The position numbers and the translations under genes were made by a program. Below are positions 36,737 to 45,284 of a stretch of 64,000 nt of DNA, piece after piece. Source of the stretch: Serratia liquefaciens. GTDB taxonomy: Bacteria; Pseudomonadota; Gammaproteobacteria; Enterobacterales; Enterobacteriaceae. The notes under the pieces were generated by a model. It searched no databases. It saw only the letters and a list, made by a program, of their open reading frames with translations, and had not been told where the DNA came from. Numbering within the stretch: the first letter of the stretch is position 1; each line of letters begins with the position of its first letter. Location of the stretch: positions 1,054,001-1,118,000 of the forward strand of contig NZ_CP088930.1 of the NCBI RefSeq assembly GCF_027594825.1, given 5' to 3'.

Positions 36737-37680
36737 ACGGCGGCTCCTGTAGCGGTTTTCAATCGTGGATCCAACAGTGGGAACAGCAGATCCACCAGCA
36801 GATTGAGGGTGACGAAAGCGGCGGCGGAGATCACCACGATCGCTTGCAGCACCGCGACGTCCTGATTCAGCACCGCCTGCAAGGTAAGCTGCCCCAGCCC
36901 GCTGCGGCCGAACACGGTTTCGGTAATCAACGCACCGGCGATCAGTTCGCCGAGCAAAATACCGGCGATGGTCAGCACCGGCAGCATGGCGTTACGGGCC
37001 ACGTGCCGCCACAGCACCCGGCTGCGGCTGGCCCCCTTGGCGCGGGCCACGGCAACGAAAGGTTGAGTCTGTACCTGATCGATACTGCGGATCAGGATCT
37101 GCGCCAGCGGGGCGGAAATCGGTATTGCCAGCGTCACAATCGGCAATATCAACCCTTCCCACTCCCCCGGATTGATCACCGGGATCAGCTTGAGCTGAAA
37201 TGAAAACAGCTGGATCAGCACGATGCCCAACCAGAAGGTCGGCACCGAGACAAACAGCGAGGGCAGCGACTGCAGTAACGACCTCAGCCAGCCAAAGCGG
37301 GTCAAATTGGAGATAAAGGCCAACGCCAACGCCAGGATCAGCGCCAGCGAAAACCCCAATAGCGCCAGTTGCAACGTGGCGGGCAAGTTGGTGGCCAACA
37401 GCTCCGTCACCGGCACGCCGGCCTGAATGGAATAGCCGAGGTCCCCGCGCAGCACGTTGCCCAGCGCATGCAAATACTGCTGCCACAGCGACACATCGGC
37501 ACCATAGGCCGCGCGCATATCGGCGATCTGCGCCGGGCTGAGGCCCATGTCCGGGTTCTGAAACTTAATCAGAATGGCATCGCCGGGCAGCACCTGCAGC
37601 AAGATAAACGACAGGCTAAAGGTCGCCCACAGCACCAGCAGCGCCTGCCCGATACGCCGTGCCAGATATCGGCTCATCAT
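36733..37680 (-). CDS. ABC importer permease, DppB-type
   Basis: 315 residues, about six membrane helices; MSRYLARRIGQALLVLWATF and RDLGYSIQAGVPVTELL are typical of DppB/OppB, and the EAA loop is VAVARAKGASRSRVLWRHVARN. Two adjacent ATGs (37680 and 37677) are possible; GGAG precedes them. It begins 7 bases after the substrate-binding protein stop. Confidence 0.92.
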   Translation of the reverse strand: MMSRYLARRIGQALLVLWATFSLSFILLQVLPGDAILIKFQNPDMGLSPAQIADMRAAYGADVSLWQQYLHALGNVLRGDLGYSIQAGVPVTELLATNLPATLQLALLGFSLALILALALAFISNLTRFGWLRSLLQSLPSLFVSVPTFWLGIVLIQLFSFQLKLIPVINPGEWEGLILPIVTLAIPISAPLAQILIRSIDQVQTQPFVAVARAKGASRSRVLWRHVARNAMLPVLTIAGILLGELIAGALITETVFGRSGLGQLTLQAVLNQDVAVLQAIVVISAAAFVTLNLLVDLLFPLLDPRLKTATGAAV

Positions 37681-37687
37681 GCTCTCC

Positions 37688-39313
37688 TCAGCGTTTTTCC
37701 AACCAGGCGCCGTAGAAACTCGGGCGGCCGACCGCTTCAAAACTTACGCCCTTGAGATAAGGCGCCCCGGCAAACACCTGCGGCTCTTCGAAGAACGGGA
37801 TCACGTAGGCCTGATCGAGCAGGTAGTTTTGCGCCTCGCCGGCAATCTGCAGGCGTTTTTGCGCGTCCACCTCTGAGGCGATACCCAGCAGCAGCGCGTT
37901 CAGCTTGTCGTCTTTAAATGCGCTGTTTTTGCCCGTCCCGCCCTGTTGCAACAGCGCATCGCGGTTGGTCGGGTAGAACTGGCTTTTAATCACATCCGGA
38001 TCGGCTCGCCCCACTTCCACCACTGCCGCCGGGGTTTTCTGCGGATCCAGGTTATCCGCCACCTTGCTGCCGGCGTCGCCCGCCAGAATGTTCAAGCGCG
38101 CGCCAACTTTGCCCCACTGCTGCGAAACCAGCTGCAGCACCGCCTTGTTCTGGGGCTGCGGCAGCGACTCATAGACGTTCAGCAACAGTTTTTTGCCGTC
38201 TTTTTCACGCAGGCCGTCGCCGCCCTTTTTCCAGCCCGCCTCATCCAGCAGACGGTTGGCCAGCTCCGGGTCGAATTTCAGTTTGGCGGAGAGGTCGACA
38301 AAACCGGCGGCGGAAGAAGCAATCACCGATTTGGCCTGCGGATAGTTAACGGAGAACAGCGTCTCGACGATCTGCTTGCTGTCGGTGGCGTGCAGCAATG
38401 CCTGACGCACGCGCAGGTCGCTCACCAACGGGTTGTCCGGCCGGAAGGCCACGCTATCATTGACGCCGCGCGTTGGGGCGGCGTAGATAGTGAAACCCTG
38501 ATCCTGGGTTTGTTTCTCGTCGTAGGCCTGGATTTGGCGAATAAAGTCCGCCTGCCCGGCCTGCAATGCGCCAATACGTACGCTGTCTTCGCCGGTCACG
38601 ATCACCTTGATACCGTCCAGATTGGCGCGCCCCTGCTGCGTCAGTTTGGCCGGGCCCCAGCGGTAATCTTTGCGCACGCTGAGATCCACTTCGCGCCCCA
38701 GCGTTTCGGCACTGACCACAAATGGGCCGGAGCCGATGATATGGCGCGCGTCACCCAATTCGTCATAATTACGGTTTAAGGTGCTGAGAGAAACCAGCCC
38801 TGACCCTATGGTGGCCGTGCCCTGCAGGAAACCCGGCGAAGAGCGCTTGAAGTAGAACTTCACGGTCAAGGGATCGATCACTTCACTGCGGTCGTAGTTA
38901 TTGATCACCTCGGAGACCGGCAGACGCTTCTCTTTGTTGCCCAGGCCATAGGTATCGAAGTTCTTCGCCACCGCGTTGGCGTCCAGCGGCGTCCCGTCCG
39001 AGAAGGTCACCCCCGGCCGGAGCTTGAAGGTGTATTCGGTTTTGTCGGCGTTACTGCTCCAGGATTCGGCGATCCACGGTTCAATCTCCAGCGTTTTAGG
39101 GTTCTGGTAGGTCAGCTTGTCGGTGATCTGGTTGAGAATGCCGCCGTTGGGGTAGAAGCCGCCGGAAGGCGGATAAAGGTTGGTGTGCGCCTGCTGTTCC
39201 AGATAGATCAGCGTTCCCCCCTGCACCGACGCCAGCGCCGGGGTAGCCGCCACCGTCAAGCCTAATGCCACTGTTATTCCGCTGGTTAATCTATTGAAAG
39301 AGAACTTAAACAT
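37688..39313 (-). CDS. ABC importer periplasmic substrate-binding protein (peptide/opine/nickel family)
   Basis: 541 residues: signal peptide 1-28 ending PALAS, then SBP family 5 features (VTFSDGTPLDANAVAKNF, SDLRVRQALLHATD). No lipobox Cys, so it is soluble in the periplasm. It is the first gene of the transporter/monooxygenase operon. I recall a named enteric subfamily (KPN_01854 type) with the same neighbours. The ligand is unknown; the coupled flavin monooxygenase points to an organosulfur or similar small organic compound rather than a peptide. Confidence 0.9.
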   Translation of the reverse strand: MFKFSFNRLTSGITVALGLTVAATPALASVQGGTLIYLEQQAHTNLYPPSGGFYPNGGILNQITDKLTYQNPKTLEIEPWIAESWSSNADKTEYTFKLRPGVTFSDGTPLDANAVAKNFDTYGLGNKEKRLPVSEVINNYDRSEVIDPLTVKFYFKRSSPGFLQGTATIGSGLVSLSTLNRNYDELGDARHIIGSGPFVVSAETLGREVDLSVRKDYRWGPAKLTQQGRANLDGIKVIVTGEDSVRIGALQAGQADFIRQIQAYDEKQTQDQGFTIYAAPTRGVNDSVAFRPDNPLVSDLRVRQALLHATDSKQIVETLFSVNYPQAKSVIASSAAGFVDLSAKLKFDPELANRLLDEAGWKKGGDGLREKDGKKLLLNVYESLPQPQNKAVLQLVSQQWGKVGARLNILAGDAGSKVADNLDPQKTPAAVVEVGRADPDVIKSQFYPTNRDALLQQGGTGKNSAFKDDKLNALLLGIASEVDAQKRLQIAGEAQNYLLDQAYVIPFFEEPQVFAGAPYLKGVSFEAVGRPSFYGAWLEKR

Positions 39314-39488
39314 AGTGAGCCACGCCTTCTTTATTTCGGAATGTTATGGATTAGATAACAAACCAAATCGGCGGGGAGTTGAACGAACTAATTTCGCTAA
39401 CCTATGGCGGAAAATGCACAAGGCAGCGACGGTTGGCAGAACGGGGGTTTTGTTATAACGTATCAGAAATCACATCAGGGAGACGAAA

Positions 39489-39737
39489 ATGAAGATTCAG
39501 CTTTCGCTGCTGTTCCTTGGCCTGTTGGCCGGGCGGGCCGCTGCGTTTCAATCCAAAGTGCCCGAGCCACAGCCTGAGCAGGCGCGTGCAGCGGAAAACA
39601 GCCTGGAGAATATGTTTTACGGTTTTCATGCGATGGACGCGCAGGCGGTCAATATCGGTACCTGCGCCGCGCTGCCGCAGGCGGGATGCCAGTGCGCGTT
39701 CTGCACCATGTTGCGGCAGGCCGGGCCGGCGAAATAG
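39489..39737 (+). CDS. Small exported Cys-rich protein of unknown function
   Basis: 82 residues. Signal peptide about 1-19 (MKIQLSLLFLGLLAGRAAA), then a mature chain of about 63 residues with four cysteines clustered near the C-terminus (CAALPQAGCQCAFC), so disulfides or metal binding are likely. GGAGA lies 5 bases before the ATG. It is divergent from the ABC operon across 175 bases and convergent with AlaX. Not recognised. Confidence 0.65.
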   Translation: MKIQLSLLFLGLLAGRAAAFQSKVPEPQPEQARAAENSLENMFYGFHAMDAQAVNIGTCAALPQAGCQCAFCTMLRQAGPAK

Positions 39738-39753
39738 CCGCCCGGACGACGTT

Positions 39754-40383
39754 TTAATCCAGCGCGTACTGAACAATCAGCTGGCCTTTTTTCACTTTGA
39801 GCGCCGTGATATTTACCGCCCCCAGCTCCGCCAGCGAGGACACATGGGTCCCGCCGCAGCCATAGGCCGGCAGTTCGCCAAACCCCACCTGCCGCAGGCC
39901 GTCGACCGCCACTTGTCTGCGAGGGAAATCGGCTGCAATCAGCCGCGCCAGCTCCGCCTGTAGAAAATCCTGATCCAGCGTTTGTGGCTCCGCGCCCGGT
40001 GCGAAAGTGATCCGCCCTTCGCCCGGCCAATGGTGCGCCTTCACCGGTTGCCAGCCGCGGGTTTCCCCCAGCCAGCCGATCAGATGTCCGGCGGAGTGCC
40101 AACGGGTATGTAAACGGCGCTGTTCGCCATCAACCTGCACGCTCACCGGCCCGGCGGCCAACGGCTCGGCGGTGAAATGCAGCACCTTGTCGCCCTGCTG
40201 CGCCACCCGTAGCACCGCAATGCCACCCAGTTTACCGCCGTCTGCCGGTTGCCCGCCTCCCTGAGGGTGGAACAGCGTGGCGTCCAGCTCTACTGCGTAT
40301 CCTCCCTCTTCCATCGGGGTGCAGGCCAGCACCTGCGCTTCGCCCTGTAAGTCGTCGCTGTAATAATAAAGGCGTTCGGTCAT
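39754..40383 (-). CDS. AlaX-type alanyl-tRNA editing protein
   Basis: 209 residues, free-standing editing domain related to AlaRS, which hydrolyses Ser- or Gly-tRNA-Ala. Zinc ligands are visible as HSAGH (about 97-101) and CGGTH (about 180-184); FHPQGGGQPAD is the substrate-binding motif. The start at 40383 follows GGAG; a longer frame upstream has no ribosome site. Divergent from the LysR gene. Confidence 0.87.
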   Translation of the reverse strand: MTERLYYYSDDLQGEAQVLACTPMEEGGYAVELDATLFHPQGGGQPADGGKLGGIAVLRVAQQGDKVLHFTAEPLAAGPVSVQVDGEQRRLHTRWHSAGHLIGWLGETRGWQPVKAHHWPGEGRITFAPGAEPQTLDQDFLQAELARLIAADFPRRQVAVDGLRQVGFGELPAYGCGGTHVSSLAELGAVNITALKVKKGQLIVQYALD

Positions 40384-40452
40384 GGTTATTCTCCTGATTA
40401 GAGAGCCCATTATATTCATGCCATAATCAAAGGATAATCCACCAACAAGACA

Positions 40453-41403
40453 ATGGACCTTTGCGCCGTGAGCACAAATCTTTCTCATTCGCTGCTGGCC
40501 GAGATGGCGGTGTTTGTTCAGGTGGTGGAGAGCGGCAGCTTTTCCGCCGCCGCCCGTCGACTGGGCACTTCCCCTTCTGCCGCCAGCCGCAGCGTCGCCA
40601 GGCTCGAACAGGCTTTGGCGCTGCAACTGCTGCATCGCACCACGCGAAAACTGCGTCTAAGTGAACAAGGTGAAGAGGTGTTTCAGCGCTGCCGCAGCAT
40701 GTTGGACGCCGCGCACTCGGTGATGGAGTTCAGCGGTCGCGGTGCCGTAGAGCCTGAAGGGTTGGTCAGCGTCAGCGTGCCCAAGGCGGTAGGGCGATAT
40801 GTGCTGCACCCGCACATACCGGCATTTTTACGCCGCTACCCCAAGGTTGACGTTCGCCTGCGGTTGGAAGACCGCTATATGGATTTGATTGATGATCGGG
40901 TCGATCTGGCGCTGCGCATTACCGAACGCCCCTCCCCTGGGCTAATTGGCCGCCAACTGATGACCATCGAGCACCTGCTGTGCGCCACGCCGGCTTATCT
41001 GGCGCAGCATGGCGCGCCGCAGCATCCGCAGGATTTGGCGCAGCACAGCTGCATTTATCTGGGTGAAACGCCGAACGACGCCCGCTGGAAATTCCGCCAG
41101 GCCGGGAAAACGGTGACGGTCAACGTGCGCGGACGCTACGCCGCCAACCATACCGGCGTGCGGCTGGATGCAGTGAAACAGCACATTGGCATTGGCAGCC
41201 TGCCGTACTTTACCGCCCGCCAGGCGCTGGACGACGGCGAAGTGGTGCAGGTGCTGCCGCAGTGGGACTTCCTCAGCAGTTACCACGGCGGGCTGTGGTT
41301 GCTGTATGCCCCCAATCAGTACCTGCCGCCCAAGCTGCGGGTGTTTATCGACTATCTGGTGGCCTGCCTGGCGAAAGAGCCGCAGCTAAAGCGCCTTGCG
41401 TAA
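40453..41403 (+). CDS. LysR-family regulator (CrgA/YafC-like)
   Basis: 316 residues. HTH at about 15-75 with FVQVVESGSFSAAARRLGTS (about 21-40) and a type-2 periplasmic-binding effector domain (about 100-305). Divergent from alaX across 69 bases; its 3' end overlaps alkB by 18 bases in convergent orientation. Effector and targets unknown. Confidence 0.88.
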   Translation: MDLCAVSTNLSHSLLAEMAVFVQVVESGSFSAAARRLGTSPSAASRSVARLEQALALQLLHRTTRKLRLSEQGEEVFQRCRSMLDAAHSVMEFSGRGAVEPEGLVSVSVPKAVGRYVLHPHIPAFLRRYPKVDVRLRLEDRYMDLIDDRVDLALRITERPSPGLIGRQLMTIEHLLCATPAYLAQHGAPQHPQDLAQHSCIYLGETPNDARWKFRQAGKTVTVNVRGRYAANHTGVRLDAVKQHIGIGSLPYFTARQALDDGEVVQVLPQWDFLSSYHGGLWLLYAPNQYLPPKLRVFIDYLVACLAKEPQLKRLA

Positions 41404-42033
41404 GGTGATATTGATACGGTGCGGCCCGACCAGCGAATGGTAGCCTTCTTTGATCGGCATAATGCCGTGAAAACACAGCCGCGACGGGCCGCCCCACACC
41501 ACCACGTCGCCGTGCGCCAAGGGAATGCGCTGGGCCCGATCGCTGCGCTGCATGCCGCCGAACTGGAATACCGCCGGCAGACCGAGGGAAACGGAAACGA
41601 TCGGCGAGCCGAAGTCATGCTCGTCTTTATCCTGATGCAATGACAGCTTGCTGCCCGGATCGTAGCGGTTCATCAGGCAGGAGTCCGGCACGAAAGGGGC
41701 AAAACCCGCCTGCTGTGCCGCTTCATCCGCCAGTGCCATCAGGATATCCGGGATCGGCGGCCACCGTTTGCCGCTGCGCGAATCGCGCTCCGAATAGCGG
41801 TAACCGCGGCTGTCGCTGCTCCAGCCGTTGCCGCACCAGCTCATCGCCACCGACATTACATGGCCGCCCGGCGTGGTCATGTGCCGCCAGGGCACCTGGG
41901 CAATCACCCCATGCACCGCCGCCAGCAGCTCCGGGCCGTGATCGCGCACAAAACCGTGCATCACCACCGCGCCTGGGGCAATCTGTTCCCGCCACGGCGG
42001 CGGCACGGAGTCTTCAAAAAGATCGAGGGTCAT
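41386..42033 (-). CDS. alkB: AlkB, Fe(II)/2-oxoglutarate-dependent DNA repair dioxygenase
   Basis: 215 residues, the size of AlkB. It oxidatively demethylates 1-methyladenine and 3-methylcytosine in DNA and RNA. Iron ligands: His and Asp in LHQDKDE (about 131-137) and His in CFHGIMP (about 187); the 2-oxoglutarate arginines are in RINITLRK. MTLDLFEDSVPPPW is the usual N-terminus. No ada gene is adjacent and no clear Ada box was found. Confidence 0.93.
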   Translation of the reverse strand: MTLDLFEDSVPPPWREQIAPGAVVMHGFVRDHGPELLAAVHGVIAQVPWRHMTTPGGHVMSVAMSWCGNGWSSDSRGYRYSERDSRSGKRWPPIPDILMALADEAAQQAGFAPFVPDSCLMNRYDPGSKLSLHQDKDEHDFGSPIVSVSLGLPAVFQFGGMQRSDRAQRIPLAHGDVVVWGGPSRLCFHGIMPIKEGYHSLVGPHRINITLRKAL

Positions 42034-42172
42034 GACAAAACACCTGTATTAATACACAGTATTTATTTTAACTTGCCGTTGTCGATTGTCCAGCCTGATG
42101 CGCCGCATTGTTGTTAGCGCTAAACTTCTCTAGAGTACCGGCAATAAAATCAATAACTTTTCAGGATCGCAT

Positions 42173-43060
42173 GTGATTAAAGGGATCGTTCTTTCCGTCA
42201 TCGCCTCGGTGTTGTTTGGCGTGATGTATTACTACACCTCTACCCTGTCCCCGCTTGACGGTGAGCAAGTCTTTGGCTGGCGTACCCTGCTGACGGTGCC
42301 GTTTTTGAGCTTGTTTATGGTGCTTTCCGCCGACTGGCGCAAGGTCAGCGAGACCTTGAGTTGGATAAAACAGCGACCGCGCCGCCTGCTGTTTTTGCCG
42401 CTGAGTTCGGCGCTGTTGGGGGTTCAGCTCTGGCTGTTTCTCTGGGCACCGCTGCACGGCAAGGCGTTGGAGGTGTCGCTCGGCTATTTCCTGCTGCCGC
42501 TGACCATGGTGCTGGCAGGACGCCTGATATTCCGCGACCGCCTTTCGCTGCTGCAAAAACTGGCGGTCAGCTGCGCGATTATCGGCGTCGGCAACGAGTT
42601 GTATCAGGTCGGCGGCGTGTCCTGGACTACCCTGCTGGTGGCGCTGGGTTACCCGGTGTACTTTATTCTGCGCCGCCGTTTCGGCACTGATAACCTGGGT
42701 GGCTTGTGGTGTGAGCTGACGCTGATGCTGCCGGTCGCCGCCTGGTTCGCCTTCGGGGGCAACGGGCCGCTGGCGGCGCTGAACATCAGCCCGGCACTTT
42801 ATTGGCAAATCCCTCTGTTGGGGGTGATCAGCGCCGCGGCGCTGGTGTGCTATATCCTGGCCAGCCGCCTGCTGCCGTTCAGCCTGTTCGGCCTGCTGAG
42901 CTATGTGGAGCCGGTGCTGTTGGTGGTGGTGGCCCTGCTGCTTGGTGAGAGCATCGGTCGGGATGAATGGCTGACTTATATTCCTATCTGGCTGGCGGTG
43001 CTGCTGCTGGTGTCGGAAGGGGCCCGCCACCTGCTGCGTCGCAGGCGAATTCACAGGTAA
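42173..43060 (+). CDS. EamA/RarD-type drug/metabolite transporter
   Basis: 295 residues with about ten membrane helices in two EamA repeats. WRTLLTVPFLSLFMVL and ALEVSLGYFLLPLTMVLAGR resemble RarD. GTG start with AGGA 7 bases before it (the ATG immediately upstream is followed at once by TGA in its own frame). C-terminal basic tail RHLLRRRRIHR is cytoplasmic. Substrate unknown. Confidence 0.87.
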   Translation: MIKGIVLSVIASVLFGVMYYYTSTLSPLDGEQVFGWRTLLTVPFLSLFMVLSADWRKVSETLSWIKQRPRRLLFLPLSSALLGVQLWLFLWAPLHGKALEVSLGYFLLPLTMVLAGRLIFRDRLSLLQKLAVSCAIIGVGNELYQVGGVSWTTLLVALGYPVYFILRRRFGTDNLGGLWCELTLMLPVAAWFAFGGNGPLAALNISPALYWQIPLLGVISAAALVCYILASRLLPFSLFGLLSYVEPVLLVVVALLLGESIGRDEWLTYIPIWLAVLLLVSEGARHLLRRRRIHR

Positions 43061-43103
43061 AAGTGACGGTGCAACGCTGGATTTTTTAGGTTATTTATCT
43101 GAT

Positions 43104-43859
43104 TTATAAACAAATAAAAGTTGTGACATCGTCACCTTCCTGCCAGTAACGTCCGCTGAAGCGGCGACCGGCATGGCACTGCGGCGTGAGGGTTTTAAGC
43201 AGTTCCAGTTCGAACGTCTGTCGTTGCGTATCCAGCGTAACCAGACGTGCGTCGAGAAAGTCAAAATAGCAGCGCACCTGCGGATATAGCGCTTTGAACA
43301 GGCTCTCTTTGGCGGAGAACGCCAAGGTCAGCAGGTGGTTAAATGGCTGTGGATGAGTGTGCAGTTGGGCAGACTCCGCCTCGCTGACGATAGCACGCTG
43401 CAGCTCCTGCGCACGCGCGGCGGGAATGAGCGTTTCAACGTCCAGCCCCACGCCGCCCAACCCGGTTTCCGGATGCACCGCGCAAAGCGCAGTATCTGCA
43501 TTGTGGCTGAGCGCACCGGCGATACCCGGCGGCCACTGCGGTGCCCGGTCTTCGCCAGGCAGTAACGTGAAATCCGCAAACCCCAGCGGCGCCAGCAAGG
43601 CTCGCGCCAGGTAGCGTCCGGCCAGATACTCCGCCCGCCGCTTTGGCACCGCACGCGCCAGATGATCGGGGAAAGCCATGCCCATGGCAGCGAAACAGTC
43701 ATCCTGATAGTGCGCCAAAGAAAAGCGGCAACGGGCAACCTGCCCCGGGTAATCGTCCAGGTTCAACCGTTCAAAGGTGGGGATAAAAGAAGAGAACACG
43801 GTTTGTCCATATTGGGTGTGCAGAACGCTGATTTTAGACGCCGAGCTCCTGAGCAACAA
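43104..43859 (-). CDS. 4'-phosphopantetheinyl transferase (EntD/PswP-type)
   Basis: 251 residues. It transfers phosphopantetheine to carrier domains of siderophore or other peptide synthetases. Motifs: SHNADTALCAV, the magnesium site GVGLDVETL (about 137-145) and FSAKESLFKALYP (about 182-194), the conserved FSAKES-K. Serratia has the EntD-type enzymes EntD and PswP; which one this is cannot be told. The TTG start at 43859 is used since GGGAGAGG is 8 bases upstream and no ATG is available; it lies 44 bases after agp. A hairpin covers that ribosome site. Confidence 0.85.
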   Translation of the reverse strand: MLLRSSASKISVLHTQYGQTVFSSFIPTFERLNLDDYPGQVARCRFSLAHYQDDCFAAMGMAFPDHLARAVPKRRAEYLAGRYLARALLAPLGFADFTLLPGEDRAPQWPPGIAGALSHNADTALCAVHPETGLGGVGLDVETLIPAARAQELQRAIVSEAESAQLHTHPQPFNHLLTLAFSAKESLFKALYPQVRCYFDFLDARLVTLDTQRQTFELELLKTLTPQCHAGRRFSGRYWQEGDDVTTFICL

Positions 43860-43867
43860 TGATTATT

Positions 43868-43893
43868 CCTCTCCCCCGTTATCGAGGGAGAGG
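43868..43893 (-). promoter_or_regulatory. Hairpin sequestering the PPTase ribosome site
   Basis: On the mRNA strand CCTCTCCC pairs with GGGAGAGG (8 bp, 10-base loop). The 3' arm is itself the ribosome site of the TTG-started phosphopantetheinyl transferase gene. No T-run follows, so a simple terminator is less likely. Confidence 0.5.
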
Positions 43894-43903
43894 CTCGTCA
43901 GGA

Positions 43904-45133
43904 TTACAGAATACCTTTCATGGTTTTTTCGAAGTCGCTCCAGGCGCAGTAGCCCTGCTTATCGATTGGGCAGCCTTTTAACGCCATCGTCACGCGCTGT
44001 GGCGGGGTTTTCAGCGTCAACGGGGTGGCATTGCGCAACTGGTCGGTGGATTGATACACGTACTCGATTTTCAGCAAATCACGATCGTTTTTCTTATCGT
44101 GCCAGCGCTGGAACACCAGCTTGCCGCCAATCGGCGTTTTCTCATACTGATGCGGCAGTTGGTACGGCTTGAACTCCATTGCCGACAGCAGCGAGGCAAT
44201 GTTGGAGTCGTGACCCACCAGCACCGTCACCTTCGGTGAATCCGGCTTGCGTTCGCCAATCAATGCACCGTTGATGTAAGTCAGCAGCGGCTTGGCCACG
44301 TTTTGCGCCACCACCGGCGAGGTGAACAACGAATCCTGATAGCCGTCCTTCAGCTGCGCCAACTGTTTCCACTGCTGTGGCGTGGTGATTTTGCCCCAGG
44401 CCACGTCCTTCATCGGGAAGCCTTCGTAATATTGCAGCATAAAGGCGTCCACCAGCGAGTTCCCTACCCGCAGCGGCCCAGCGACACCCGGCTCTTTGCC
44501 CGGCACTGCGCTCATTTTGCTGGCTTCTTTGGTCAAATCGCAGTGCTTGTCGGTTTTACAGGCGCTGGAATCTTTGTAATCGATGATTTTTTCTAATTGC
44601 TTGTAGGAGGCGTCCAGCTTCAACGAGGCCAGTTCGGCGTTCATTGCCCCCAGAGCCTGCTGATTGAAAGCTTCGCTGTTGTCAGTGATGATCGGGTTGA
44701 AGGTGGGATCCATTTCCCCCATTTTGTCCTGATGATGCACGCTGACGTCGCAACCGGGGAAAGCGCCGTTGGTGAAGAACTGCGCGGTCGCCACCGTGCG
44801 TTGCAAACTGTTGGCATAGACGTAAACGCTGCCGGCGGTCGGGCAGCCTTCCTGCGGCAGTACTCCGGTTTGCTTGAGCCACGCATTGAAGTAGTGGCCC
44901 ATATACACTTCCAGCACCCCGCCCTTGGTGGTCAGCAGGCCCCCCGGCGTGTCCCAGGCCGGCCAGGCTTTAGGCGTGGACTGCGCCAATACGCTGCCGT
45001 TGTTGGCCAGCGGCGCACGCAGGTTATGGCGGCTCATCACCAGCACCTGATCCAATTGATAGTCGTTGGTTTCCGCCAAGGCAGTCCCGGTCATAAATAA
45101 CGGCAAGCACAGCAATAAAGTTTTTCTTTTCAT
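43904..45133 (-). CDS. agp: Agp, periplasmic glucose-1-phosphatase / acid phosphatase
   Basis: 409 residues, histidine acid phosphatase of the periplasm that releases phosphate from glucose-1-phosphate and phytate. Signal peptide 1-20 (ending GTALA). Catalytic RHNLRAP (about 35-41) forms the phospho-His site and HDSN (about 305) supplies the proton donor region. Long stretches ([25 protein letters not shown]) match Escherichia coli Agp as I recall it. A perfect CRP site lies 83-98 bases upstream. Probably co-transcribed with the phosphopantetheinyl transferase. Confidence 0.94.
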   Translation of the reverse strand: MKRKTLLLCLPLFMTGTALAETNDYQLDQVLVMSRHNLRAPLANNGSVLAQSTPKAWPAWDTPGGLLTTKGGVLEVYMGHYFNAWLKQTGVLPQEGCPTAGSVYVYANSLQRTVATAQFFTNGAFPGCDVSVHHQDKMGEMDPTFNPIITDNSEAFNQQALGAMNAELASLKLDASYKQLEKIIDYKDSSACKTDKHCDLTKEASKMSAVPGKEPGVAGPLRVGNSLVDAFMLQYYEGFPMKDVAWGKITTPQQWKQLAQLKDGYQDSLFTSPVVAQNVAKPLLTYINGALIGERKPDSPKVTVLVGHDSNIASLLSAMEFKPYQLPHQYEKTPIGGKLVFQRWHDKKNDRDLLKIEYVYQSTDQLRNATPLTLKTPPQRVTMALKGCPIDKQGYCAWSDFEKTMKGIL

Positions 45134-45215
45134 CCGCAGAGGGCTCCAGGATTGTGATTATTTTTAATGTGTTAGCTATTGCTTGGCTATCATGGAGAGG
45201 TTAACGCCGAAAGTG

Positions 45216-45231
45216 TGTGATGAGCATCACA
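45216..45231. promoter_or_regulatory. Consensus CRP site upstream of agp
   Basis: TGTGA-TGAGCA-TCACA is an exact match to the CRP core. It is 85 bases upstream of the agp start and 54 bases past the citT stop, so agp is the likely target. Confidence 0.7.
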
Positions 45232-45246
45232 GGGAAAGGTCTGCTC

Positions 45247-45270
45247 AGCGGCCCTTCGTCGAGGGCCGCT
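45247..45270. terminator. Hairpin after citT
   Basis: AGCGGCCCT-TCGTCG-AGGGCCGCT, a 9-bp GC-rich stem between citT and agp. Lacks a T-run on the citT-sense strand, so intrinsic termination is uncertain. Confidence 0.4.
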
Positions 45271-45284
45271 GATAATTTAGAAAC

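Noticed and set aside
39754..40635. Longer AlaX frame starting at 40635
   Set aside because: The first 84 codons lack family similarity, overlap the divergent LysR start and have no ribosome site; the start at 40383 follows GGAG.
42161..43054. Minus-strand frame of 297 codons over the EamA transporter
   Set aside because: Gln/His-rich low-complexity shadow of a GC-rich membrane protein gene.
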